Assembly (NCBI GenBank): GCA_035693105.1
Contig: DASSHC010000138.1
Span: 1-9,262 of the forward strand
Source: DASSHC01 sp035693105
Lineage (GTDB): Bacteria > Chloroflexota > Chloroflexia > Thermomicrobiales > Thermomicrobiaceae
Reading direction: 5' to 3'
DNA: 9,262 nt
Within the stretch, counting starts at the first letter, position 1. Every line of letters begins with the position of its first letter. Below, one piece after another: positions 1 to 6,059 of the stretch. Below the pieces are notes generated by a model. It ran no database searches and was not told where the DNA came from. It saw nothing but the letters and a program-made list of their open reading frames with translations. The position numbers and the translations under genes were made by a program.

Positions 1-3
1 TAC

Positions 4-38
4 TCCCCCTGTCATCCCGAGCGCAGTCGAGGGATCCG
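4..38. repeat. Dispersed intergenic repeat, copy 1 (left edge)
   Basis: The stretch reads as a C-run followed by TGTCATCCCGAGCGCAGTCG and then AGGGATCC. This pattern resembles the short non-coding TGTCAT...GAGCGCAGCGAAGGATCT type of repeat common between genes in some bacteria. The 11-mer CCCCCTGTCAT at 5-15 recurs at 5299-5309, where it is again followed by a G/C stretch and a GGATC-type core. Bases 39-157 after it hold no gene, and I see no convincing promoter there. Confidence 0.55.
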
Positions 39-157
39 TCCTCACGCGTCTTCCATGCCTTTGGACAGCCAAACCGCCCGGCTCAAATCCAACCCTCATG
101 TCCGTCCCCCAGGCTGAGGTCGACGCGGGCGAATCGCGCCCGCGTGCCTGGGTGATT

Positions 158-163
158 GAAGGA
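158..163 (+). promoter_or_regulatory. Ribosome binding site that decides the start at 171
   Basis: GAAGGA lies seven bases before the ATG at 171. An in-frame TTG at 156 would start translation on top of this motif and would have no comparable site of its own, so the ATG at 171 is preferred. The protein then begins MRAEERIRLL. Confidence 0.65.
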
Positions 164-170
164 TGCGCGC

Positions 171-2135
171 ATGAGAGCCGAGGAGCGGATACGCCTGCTG
201 GCGCTGGTCGAGATCGGGTTTCGCCCGGCGCACGCGATGGCGCATGGACCGGCCTACGACGTGTCGACCGGCGACACCCGGTGGTTTCAAGACAACATCC
301 CCTGTCAGGCCGCCTGCCCGGCCGGGACCGACGTGCCGCGCTACATCGCGCTGCTGGCCGATGGGCGCGCCGCCGAGAGCGACGCGCTCAATCGCGAGCA
401 CAACATCCTCTCCGGCTGTCTGGGGCGGGTCTGCGCCCGGCCCTGCGAGGCGGCCTGCCGCCGCGGGCTGGTCGATGAGCCCATCGCGATCTGCGGGCTA
501 AAGCGCGCGGCCTACGACCTGGCGCCGCCGCGCCTGCCCGAGCTGCCCCCGCGCGCGAACGGGCTGAGCGTCGGGATCGTCGGCGCCGGACCGGCCGGGC
601 TGGCGGCTGCCCGTGAGCTGGCGTGGGCGGGCTTCACGGTGGTGATCTACGAGCGGCGCGAGGTGCCGGGCGGCATGCTCTGGGCCGGCATCCCGGCCTG
701 GCGCCTGCGGCGCGCGATCATCGAGAACGAGGTGCGCGCGATCCTGACGCTGGGCGTCGAGATCCGCTACGGCGTCCAGGTCGGCGGGCACGTTGCACTG
801 GACGAGTTGCTCACCCGCCACGACGCGCTGCTGCTGGCCGCCGGCTGCCAGGATTCGGTCCGGCTCGGCATCCCCGGCGAAGAGCTGGCGGGCGTGGCGG
901 GCGGGTTGCCGTTCCTCGCGGGCGTCAACCTCGACGGCGGGGGTGCGGAGTTCCGGGGCGCGCGGGTGGTCACCATCGGCGGGGGCTACACCTCGCTCGA
1001 CTGCGCCCGCACGGCCCTGCGGCTGGGCGCGGACGAGTCGGTGCTGACCTACCGGCGCGACGAGGCGGCGATGCCCGTAGCGGCGGAGGAGCTACGCGAG
1101 GCGGCGCGCGAGGGTGTGCGCTTCGCCTTCCTGGCGTCGCCAGGCCGCATCTTGGGCGAGGGTGGGCGCGTGGTGGGCGTGGAGCTGGAGCGCAACCGGC
1201 TGGTCACGCGCGAGGGCGAGTGCGCCGAGCTGCCGCCGGTGCCCGGCTCCAGCGTCGTCCTGCCCTGCGAGCGCGTGATCGTCGCCATCGGCCAGCGCCA
1301 GCGTGACGATCTGGGGGTGGGCGGCACCGTCAAGCGCCTGCGCTGGCCGGGCGTCCCGGCGGTCGATCAAGAGCTACGCACCGATCACCCGCGCATCTGG
1401 GCCGCTGGCGACTTTGTCGCCCGGCCGCGCGACGTGATCTCGGCCATCGCCGACGGCAAGCGCGCGGCGGCGTCGATCGCGCGGGCGCTGCGGGGCGCCG
1501 CCCCGAGCGCCCCGGTGGCCGAGCTGACCTCGCTCTCGGCGCCGGACTTCCCCGGCCTGCGCCGGCTGCTGGCCGATGGGGTGGCCGACTGGACCCTGAC
1601 CACGCTGGCGCGCCGCCTCGACCAGGACGATGACTACCTGGAGCTGCGGCGCCGGGAGCTGCCGCTCCTGGCGCTCGCCGAGCGCGAGATCGGCGCCCCC
1701 GGTGGGCTGACCCGCGAGGTCGAGGCGGGGTTCGCCCCGGCGCTGGCGGCGGACGAGGCCCGGCGCTGCCTGCAGTGCCAACTCAACATCTTCATCGACG
1801 GCAATGCCTGCATCCTCTGCAATGGCTGCGTCGAGGTCTGCCCTCAGCAGTGCATCGAGATGGTCACGGCCGACCGCCTGGCGGCGATCGACGGCGACAC
1901 GGTGCTGGCAGAGGCTGCCGCAGCGGCGCTCGGCGACAGTGGCGCCGCCATGCTCATCCACGAGGCGGACTGCGTGCGCTGCGGCCGCTGCGTCGAGCGC
2001 TGCCCCACCGGCTGCCTGACGCTGGAGCACTTCCGCGCCGTCGAGCCGGACGTGGTGCCCCATGACCCCGTTGCCGCTGCGCGGGGCAACGAGGGCAGAC
2101 ACAGGGGTCTGCCCCTACCGGCTGGGGCGAGTTGA
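171..2135 (+). CDS. GltD-like FAD/NAD(P) oxidoreductase with ferredoxin domain
   Basis: A 654-residue cytoplasmic flavoprotein of the family that includes the glutamate synthase small subunit. The N-terminal Fe-S domain shows C45-x3-C49-P and C83-x4-C88-x3-C92-x3-C96. The FAD site is VGIVGAGPAGLAAA near residue 134, and the NAD(P) Rossmann motif is TIGGGYTSLDCARTALRLGA near 268. A second FAD contact is IWAAGDF near 409. The C-terminus carries C533/C536 and two 4Fe-4S motifs, C547-x2-C-x2-C-x3-C557-P and C601-x2-C-x2-C-x3-C611-P, separated by about 43 residues. Family members pass electrons between NAD(P)H, flavin and Fe-S clusters; the partner and substrate here are unknown because no large glutamate synthase, dehydrogenase or hydrogenase subunit is in view. 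In the NAD(P) motif a Tyr stands where GltD proteins usually have Asn (GGGNxxxD). The last 15-20 residues are read from a dispersed repeat and probably lack function. It converges with the sensor kinase and overlaps it by 21 bases. Confidence 0.85.
   Translation: MRAEERIRLLALVEIGFRPAHAMAHGPAYDVSTGDTRWFQDNIPCQAACPAGTDVPRYIALLADGRAAESDALNREHNILSGCLGRVCARPCEAACRRGLVDEPIAICGLKRAAYDLAPPRLPELPPRANGLSVGIVGAGPAGLAAARELAWAGFTVVIYERREVPGGMLWAGIPAWRLRRAIIENEVRAILTLGVEIRYGVQVGGHVALDELLTRHDALLLAAGCQDSVRLGIPGEELAGVAGGLPFLAGVNLDGGGAEFRGARVVTIGGGYTSLDCARTALRLGADESVLTYRRDEAAMPVAAEELREAAREGVRFAFLASPGRILGEGGRVVGVELERNRLVTREGECAELPPVPGSSVVLPCERVIVAIGQRQRDDLGVGGTVKRLRWPGVPAVDQELRTDHPRIWAAGDFVARPRDVISAIADGKRAAASIARALRGAAPSAPVAELTSLSAPDFPGLRRLLADGVADWTLTTLARRLDQDDDYLELRRRELPLLALAEREIGAPGGLTREVEAGFAPALAADEARRCLQCQLNIFIDGNACILCNGCVEVCPQQCIEMVTADRLAAIDGDTVLAEAAAAALGDSGAAMLIHEADCVRCGRCVERCPTGCLTLEHFRAVEPDVVPHDPVAAARGNEGRHRGLPLPAGAS
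2069..2117. repeat. Hairpin-rich dispersed repeat at convergent gene ends
   Basis: Two hairpins stand side by side. The first pairs CGTTGCC (2069-2075) with GGCAACG (2085-2091). The second pairs GGGCAGAC (2093-2100) with GTCTGCCC (2107-2114) across a six-base loop. The outer part, GTAGGGGCAGACCCCTGTGT on the minus strand, resembles a widely dispersed intergenic repeat. The minus-strand kinase stop (TAG, 2117-2115) lies inside it, and the plus-strand oxidoreductase reads through it to stop at 2135. No T-run follows either stem, so it is not a textbook intrinsic terminator, but it sits where transcription from both sides should end. Confidence 0.6.
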
Positions 2136-3437
2136 GCCGAGTTCGGCAGGGCCGGCGCGGAGCGGCAGCGTGACCTCCGCCACCGTGCCCACGCCAACCT
2201 GGCTGTCGAGCATGATCCGGCCGCCGTGCGCCTCGACCAGCGCCCGGGCGATCGCCAGCCCGAGCCCGGTCCCGCCCGCAGCGCGGCTGCGCGCCTTGTC
2301 GCTGCGGTAGAAGCGGTCGAAGACGTGCTCCAGCTCCCCGGCTGCGATCCCCTCGCCACTGTCCTGTACCCGCAGGCTGGCCTCTTTGCCACACGAGACG
2401 ACGAGCTGGATCGTGCCGCCGGGGCCGGTGTGCTTGATGGCGTTGTCGAGCAGGATGCGGATCACCTGGAGCAATCGCTCCCCGTCGACCCACACCGGAC
2501 AGGCGGGCGACGGCGCGACCTCGACAGTCAGGCCGCGCGCCGCCGCCAGCGCGCTCATGCCGGCCGCGGCGGTGGCCGCCAGCGCCCGCAGGTCGTGCGG
2601 CTCGCGCCGCAGCGGCAGCTGCCCGGCGTCGGCGCGCGCCAGGGTCAAGAGATCGTCCACCAGCCGGTCGGTGCGATCGACCTCGGCCAGGATGGTGGTC
2701 AGCTCGGGCGCGACCTCGGCGACCGGCAGGTGTGGATCGGACAGCGCCAGCTCGGCGTTGGCCCGGATCAGCGTCAGCGGCGTGCGCAGCTCGTGCGAGG
2801 CGTCGGCGACGAAGGTGCGCTGGCGCGTGAAGGCCGCGTCGATCGGGCGCATGGCGCGGCGCGCCAGAAAGAGCCCCGCCGGCACCGCGATGACCACGCC
2901 GAGCCCGAGACCGAGCAGCGTCAGCCCCTGCAGCAGCGCCAGCTCGCGCTGGTGCTCGTGCAGGCTGCGTAGTGCCTGGGCGGCGCCCACCACCTGCCCG
3001 TGGCTGCGCACCGGCAGCGAGAGGACGCGCACCGCGCCGATGCCGCCGACCGTCACCGAGCGGCTGTCGCGCTCGCCGGCCAGCGCGCGCTCGATGCCGG
3101 CGCGGACGGGCACACCGCCGAGCTGCACGCCGCGCGGGTTGTAGACGACCTGGCCGCTCGGATCGACCACGAAGACGACGGTGTCGCCGGAGTCGAGCGC
3201 CTCCTCGTCGTCATCGTGATCGTCGTCCGACTTGGCCTGCTGGCCGCCGCTCGCACTGAGCCCGCCCTCGGCCCACTGCTTGGCGACCGGCTCCAGCCTC
3301 CCGCGCAGTGAGCTATCGACCTCGGCGTTCAGCTCGTGGCGCAGCGCGACGAAGGTGACGCTGCCCAGCAGCAGCACGACGACGATCACGACGGCCGCGT
3401 TGAGGATGGCCAGCCGGCGCGCGACGCTGCCGAACAC
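2115..3437 (-). CDS. Membrane sensor histidine kinase (two-component system)
   Basis: A 440-residue inner-membrane kinase. Transmembrane segments lie at about 12-32 and 168-191, flanking an extracytoplasmic domain. The linker after the second segment is only about 24 residues, too short for a full HAMP domain. The HisKA H-box is FVADASHELRTPLT with phospho-acceptor H215. The ATPase domain shows the N-box LLDNAIKHTGPGG (N332), the G1 box DSGEGI (359-364), the F-box FDRFYRSD and the G2 box GGTGLGLAIA (388-397). It should phosphorylate the response regulator encoded directly upstream, whose stop codon lies three bases before this GTG start, so the pair is almost certainly cotranscribed. The sensor domain contains DDDHDDDEE at 71-79, a strongly acidic stretch with a His that could bind cations; this is inference. 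The signal is unknown. The GTG start has only a weak ribosome binding site, as expected for coupled translation. Confidence 0.93.
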   Translation of the reverse strand: MFGSVARRLAILNAAVVIVVVLLLGSVTFVALRHELNAEVDSSLRGRLEPVAKQWAEGGLSASGGQQAKSDDDHDDDEEALDSGDTVVFVVDPSGQVVYNPRGVQLGGVPVRAGIERALAGERDSRSVTVGGIGAVRVLSLPVRSHGQVVGAAQALRSLHEHQRELALLQGLTLLGLGLGVVIAVPAGLFLARRAMRPIDAAFTRQRTFVADASHELRTPLTLIRANAELALSDPHLPVAEVAPELTTILAEVDRTDRLVDDLLTLARADAGQLPLRREPHDLRALAATAAAGMSALAAARGLTVEVAPSPACPVWVDGERLLQVIRILLDNAIKHTGPGGTIQLVVSCGKEASLRVQDSGEGIAAGELEHVFDRFYRSDKARSRAAGGTGLGLAIARALVEAHGGRIMLDSQVGVGTVAEVTLPLRAGPAELGSTRPSR

Positions 3438-3440
3438 GGC

Positions 3441-4112
3441 CTACGCTCGCATGGTGTAGCCGACGCCGCGCACGGTCTGGATCGGGGAGGACGTGCCTGC
3501 GTCGCCGAGCTTGCGCCGCAGATAATAGATGTAGAGGTCGACCACGTTGCTCTCGGGTTGCGCCTCGTAGCCCCAGACGCGCTCCAGGATCTGGTCGCGC
3601 GTCAGCACCTGGCCGGTGTTGCGCATCAGGTATTCGAGCAGGGCGTACTCGCGCGGGCTCAGCTCGACCGGCTGGCCGCCCCGCTCGACCCGGTGGGTGC
3701 GCTGGTCGAGCGTCACGCTACCGGCGCGCAGCAGGGCTGCCTGCACCGGCCGCTCGCCCCGGCGGGTGAGGGCGCGCAGGCGCGCCAGCAGTTCGGCGAA
3801 GGCGAAGGGCTTGCCGAGATAGTCGTCGGCTCCGGCGTCCAGCCCCTCGACTCGCTCGTCCAGCTCGCGCCGCGCGCTCAGGATCAGCACCGGCGTGTGG
3901 ACCGTCGCCCGGCGCAGCCGCCGGCTCAACTCCAGCCCGTCGATGCCGGGGAGCATGCGGTCGAGCACGATGGCGTCGTAGATCCCGGCCAGCGCCAACT
4001 CTAACCCCTGCTCGCCGTCGTGAGCGAGATCCACCTCGTAGCGTTCCCGGCGCAGGACGCGCGCGATCACCTCCGCCAGGCCCACCTCATCTTCGACCAC
4101 CAGGATGCGCAT
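3441..4112 (-). CDS. OmpR/PhoB-family response regulator
   Basis: A 223-residue DNA-binding response regulator. The receiver domain begins MRILVVEDEV with acidic-pocket residues E7, D8 and E9, phospho-acceptor D51 in VLDRMLPG, S79 at the switch position and K101 in LGKPF. The C-terminal winged helix runs from about 130 to 221 and shows LSPREYALLEYL, the RDQILERVWG stretch, NVVDLYIYYLRRKLG for the recognition helix, and the closing TVRGVGYTMR hairpin. Length and architecture are normal for the family. Phosphorylation by the adjacent kinase should promote dimer binding to tandem 7-bp sites spaced 11 bp apart; a perfect repeat of that geometry lies at 6060-6077. The gene follows the ferric-reductase-like gene by 32 bases and precedes the kinase by three. 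The ribosome binding site is weak (AGAAGG, 14 bases from the ATG). Confidence 0.95.
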   Translation of the reverse strand: MRILVVEDEVGLAEVIARVLRRERYEVDLAHDGEQGLELALAGIYDAIVLDRMLPGIDGLELSRRLRRATVHTPVLILSARRELDERVEGLDAGADDYLGKPFAFAELLARLRALTRRGERPVQAALLRAGSVTLDQRTHRVERGGQPVELSPREYALLEYLMRNTGQVLTRDQILERVWGYEAQPESNVVDLYIYYLRRKLGDAGTSSPIQTVRGVGYTMRA

Positions 4113-4144
4113 GGTCGCGCCGGTTACCTTCTAGCCCGTGTCGC

Positions 4145-4807
4145 TCATGCCGCCGCGCGACCCCGGCGCAGCAGGCGAAAGGCGATCAGAAAGACGACCA
4201 CCGCGGCGCTCGCCAGGTAGAGGAGCAGCGCCCACAGCCGGTGGCTGTCGCTGCCCGCGCCGAGCCCGTGGGCTAGCGCCATGAGCCAGAGCGGGAACGC
4301 GCCGTAGTGCAGCAGCCGCCAGCCGCGTTGCCCAATGACGCGCCGCAGCGCGAAGCTTGCCGCAATGATAACCATTCCGTAGCCCGTCAGGATGCCCAGA
4401 TCGGTCCAGGGCTGGCGCACGAACGACCGCAGCGGCAGCAGGACGCCCAGCAGGCCGAGCGGCACGGTCGGGTCGATCGCCAGCGAGAGGAGATGGAGCG
4501 CCAGGAAGACGAAGGCCAGCTCGGTGGTGAAGCGGTGCGCGTCCCAGGCGGCGGCGCGGCCGCCGAGCCCGAGGAGGCTGGTCGTCAGCCCCAGGCCGGA
4601 GACCACCGACCACCAGAGCAGGAGGTAGAGGGTGAACCCCGAGGCCCGCGCCAGATACCAGGTGGCCGGGCTGGGCGAGACGCCGGCCAGGAGCGCGACG
4701 GCCAGCAGCGCCGCCATCCCCAGCGCGACCAGCAGCACGCCGAGCGGGGCCGCGAGCGAGCCGCGCCGGGCGGCGCGGCTCCCCACGGGTGAGGTTCTGG
4801 ATGACAC
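4145..4807 (-). CDS. Ferric-reductase-like haem transmembrane protein
   Basis: A 220-residue integral membrane protein with about six hydrophobic segments (roughly 20-42, 50-78, 92-126, 136-155, 166-184, 190-212). Two histidine pairs, H91/H105 and H167/H180, have the 13-14 residue spacing used to ligate two b-haems in the ferric reductase/YedZ (MsrQ) membrane fold; LLHYG and LAHGLG are the second-pair contexts. No FAD- or NAD-binding domain follows, so an outside electron donor would be needed. The chosen start is the GTG at 4807: a strong GAAGAAGG lies eight bases upstream, and the product then begins SSRTSPVGSRAARRG directly before the first membrane segment. The reading frame stays open to an ATG at 5128, but that extension is translated dispersed repeat. 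It is the first gene of a block with the two-component pair. Whether it reduces iron, serves methionine sulfoxide repair or another acceptor cannot be told. Confidence 0.8.
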   Translation of the reverse strand: MSSRTSPVGSRAARRGSLAAPLGVLLVALGMAALLAVALLAGVSPSPATWYLARASGFTLYLLLWWSVVSGLGLTTSLLGLGGRAAAWDAHRFTTELAFVFLALHLLSLAIDPTVPLGLLGVLLPLRSFVRQPWTDLGILTGYGMVIIAASFALRRVIGQRGWRLLHYGAFPLWLMALAHGLGAGSDSHRLWALLLYLASAAVVVFLIAFRLLRRGRAAA

Positions 4808-4912
4808 CTGAGTCACCTTCTTCCAATCGAGGGCGCGAGTATTGGTCGCGTAGTCGGCCGCAACTTCCACGGATTTGTGAGGCCGGCGTGGCGGCTGTCG
4901 CAGCGGAGAGAT

Positions 4913-4936
4913 CCCTTCGACAAGCTCAGGGCAGGC
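4913..4936. repeat. Short dispersed repeat (CCTTCGACAAGCTCAGG type)
   Basis: CCCTTCGACAAGCTCAGGGC, followed by AGGC, matches a familiar intergenic repeat that often appears in mistranslated ORFs as peptides such as PELVEG on one strand. Here the minus-strand frame indeed reads ACPELVEG. CCCT at the left and AGGG further in give it weak dyad symmetry. It shows that the open frame upstream of the haem protein start is not coding. Confidence 0.6.
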
Positions 4937-5030
4937 TCTTCGCTGCGGTTCAGTACTCCGGCCATCGTCATTTGTCCGACTGCTGCCGCGGCGGTTGCGC
5001 TCTGCCGTGTAGCATGAGTGCCGCGTGACG

Positions 5031-5090
5031 CGCGGGGCTGAAGCCGCCGCGCTAACCTTTGACGAAAGCCTGCTGAAGCAGGCTGGGAGT
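5031..5090 (+). repeat. Dispersed repeat unit A (GGGCTGAAGCC...AGCCTGCTGAAGCAGGCT)
   Basis: The unit contains GGGCTGAAGCCGC (5035-5047), GCGCTA, then the hairpin AGCCTGCT (5067-5074) paired with AGCAGGCT (5077-5084). It has an inverted partner at 5141-5196, so the two copies could pair as a long imperfect stem with about 50 bases between them. Confidence 0.65.
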
Positions 5091-5140
5091 GACGACGATC
5101 TGCAATCAATCCATGGAATCCGACGCATTCATCCGGCGGA

Positions 5141-5196
5141 CCTCAGCCTGTTTCAACAGGCTTCGTCTGCTAGCGCTGCGGCTTCAGCCCGGCGCG
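5141..5196 (-). repeat. Dispersed repeat unit B, inverted copy of unit A
   Basis: Read on the minus strand it has GGGCTGAAGCCGC (from 5190 to 5178, identical to unit A over 13 bases), then GCGCTA, then the hairpin AGCCTGTT/AACAGGCT. The hairpin arms lie at 5145-5152 and 5155-5162. The changes CTGCT to CTGTT and AGCAG to AACAG relative to unit A are compensatory and keep the stem paired. Confidence 0.65.
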
Positions 5197-5298
5197 ACCC
5201 CCGGTACTCGGCTACCATCGAGGCCACCACAGTCCGTTTCAATTCGAACAAATGGCGATGGTCGGAGAACTCAGGATGCCAAGGGTGAGGTTCACTTT

Positions 5299-5363
5299 CC
5301 CCCTGTCATGCTGTGGCCGCAGCCGGAGGATCTCCCGGATTCTTCTTGTGAGGCATGGCGTGA
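5299..5363 (+). repeat. Dispersed intergenic repeat, copy 2
   Basis: It begins with CCCCCTGTCAT, the same 11-mer as at 5-15. It continues through GCAGCCGGAGGATCT and CGGATTCTTC to GGCATGGCGTGACC, the outline of a TGTCAT...GCAGC...GGATCT...GGATTCTTC repeat. It lies just downstream of the stop of the small membrane protein gene at 5388. Confidence 0.5.
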
Positions 5364-5387
5364 CCGGCGCTCTCGGTCCGGCACCAC

Positions 5388-5702
5388 TCACGACGAGCTG
5401 GTGCGCACTTTGGGCTGCGCCGCCCGGCGCGGCGCGGCGAGCTGAACCCCGCCCACGCTCTGCCGCGCGCCGCCGGCCGCGGCCCCCGACGGCAAGCTCG
5501 TGGTCGCCGGTGGCGCGGCGGCCACCGGCTGGGATTGCTGGTCCTGCGCCACCGTCAGGCCGAAGAGGGCCAGGAAGCTGCCCAGCGCCCCGGCCAGGAT
5601 CAGCCGCTTGAGCCGCGACCGCCGCTCCAGCGTCGCCACCTGGCCCCGCGTCGCCAGCCCGGCGCGCGGCGCGCGCAGCCGGTCCAGATCAGTCGTGGTC
5701 AT
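5388..5702 (-). CDS. Small single-pass membrane protein, unrecognised
   Basis: A 104-residue protein that I do not recognise. It begins MTTTDLDRLRAPRAG and has a basic stretch ERRSRLKR at 26-33 followed by one membrane segment, LILAGALGSFLALFGLTVAQ (34-53). By the positive-inside rule the N-terminus should be cytoplasmic. The remaining 50 residues, outside, are low-complexity Ala/Gly/Pro/Gln/Ser ending in QPKVRTSSS. The start is supported by GGAGAG seven bases before the ATG and by a 14-base overlap with the end of the upstream gene, which points to coupled translation. No FMN-binding or haem motif (CxxCH) is present. It is probably an accessory or anchor protein of the same locus as the His-rich protein; this rests on the overlap alone. 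Confidence 0.65.
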   Translation of the reverse strand: MTTTDLDRLRAPRAGLATRGQVATLERRSRLKRLILAGALGSFLALFGLTVAQDQQSQPVAAAPPATTSLPSGAAAGGARQSVGGVQLAAPRRAAQPKVRTSSS

Positions 5703-5985
5703 GGTGCTGCTCTCCATGCTGGTCGTGCTCGTGATCGTCGTGCTGCTCGTGCGCATCGGCGTGGTCGTCGCCCTGGTACACCGCCTCGTTCGCCTGCGGC
5801 AGGTCGGCTGGAACCACGTCGAGACCCGAGCCGGAGTCCACCAGCGGCAGCGAGGGGTCGACCAGCGCCGGCGCGGCCGCCTGGGCCGGCGCTTGATACA
5901 GCGGACGCAGCAAGACCACGCCAAAGACGAGCGTGAACACGACCGCCAGCACGGCGGCGCCCCACAGGGCCGTTCCTCGCGACAT
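5689..5985 (-). CDS. Membrane-anchored protein with His/Asp-rich tail
   Basis: A 98-residue protein of no recognised family. One hydrophobic segment (about 7-27, ALWGAAVLAVVFTLVFGVVLL) is followed by a Pro/Ala-rich linker and then GDDHADAHEQHDDHEHDQHG with EQHHDHD at the end. Nine of the last 24 residues are His and most of the rest are Asp or Glu. Such tails typically bind transition metals such as Zn, Ni, Cu or Co; that is family-level knowledge about the motif type, not proof here. The tail should face the outside of the membrane. The start is ATG 5985, with a strong GGAAGGGGAA just upstream; a longer frame starting at 6036 has no such site. The gene overlaps the next by 14 bases and is preceded by a perfect direct repeat at 6060-6077 that fits an OmpR/PhoB-type regulator site. 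Confidence 0.7.
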   Translation of the reverse strand: MSRGTALWGAAVLAVVFTLVFGVVLLRPLYQAPAQAAAPALVDPSLPLVDSGSGLDVVPADLPQANEAVYQGDDHADAHEQHDDHEHDQHGEQHHDHD

Positions 5986-6059
5986 CGTGGGCTTCCCCTT
6001 CCTGAGTACCGTCGCGCTCGACCATCGCGAGCGCACGGCATCAGTCTGGCGGCGGCGCT

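Larger units (their letters stand above)
4808..5387. other. Gene-free repeat island
   Basis: This stretch between the haem protein and the small membrane proteins shows no credible gene on either strand. It holds a 24-bp dispersed repeat (4913-4936), two facing copies of a longer repeat (5031-5090 and 5141-5196) and a TGTCAT-type repeat (5299-5363). The piece around 5205-5260 is less GC-rich and contains no recognisable motif. A promoter for the haem protein block should lie in the island because the gap is too long for simple readthrough, but I could not pick out credible -35/-10 elements. Confidence 0.6.

Noticed and set aside
156..170. TTG start for the oxidoreductase
   Set aside because: It overlaps GAAGGA, which is well placed for the ATG at 171.
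1374..2102. 242-residue minus-strand frame inside the oxidoreductase
   Set aside because: It is a high-GC shadow. The plus-strand frame has ordered FAD, NAD(P) and Fe-S motifs over the same bases.
2093..2114. Intrinsic terminator
   Set aside because: The 8-bp stem is perfect but no run of T follows on either strand, and the sequence matches a dispersed repeat type, so it is listed as a repeat.
2226..4004. Several plus-strand frames across the kinase and response regulator
   Set aside because: They are shadows of the two-component genes, rich in Arg, Ala and Gln, without motifs; the minus-strand frames carry every conserved box.
4131..4826. 231-residue minus-strand frame starting with ATG at 4826
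   Set aside because: It overlaps the haem protein in another frame and is Arg/Pro/Ala-rich with no membrane segments or paired histidines.
4808..5128. N-terminal extension of the haem protein to an ATG at 5128
   Set aside because: The extension translates dispersed repeats (including ACPELVEG) and lacks a ribosome binding site; GTG 4807 has a strong one and precedes the first membrane segment closely.
5986..6041. Longer starts (6036 or 6041) for the small membrane protein frames
   Set aside because: The strong GGAAGGGGAA site is placed for ATG 5985, and the second gene has its own site before ATG 5702. The extensions are Arg-rich and carry no features.
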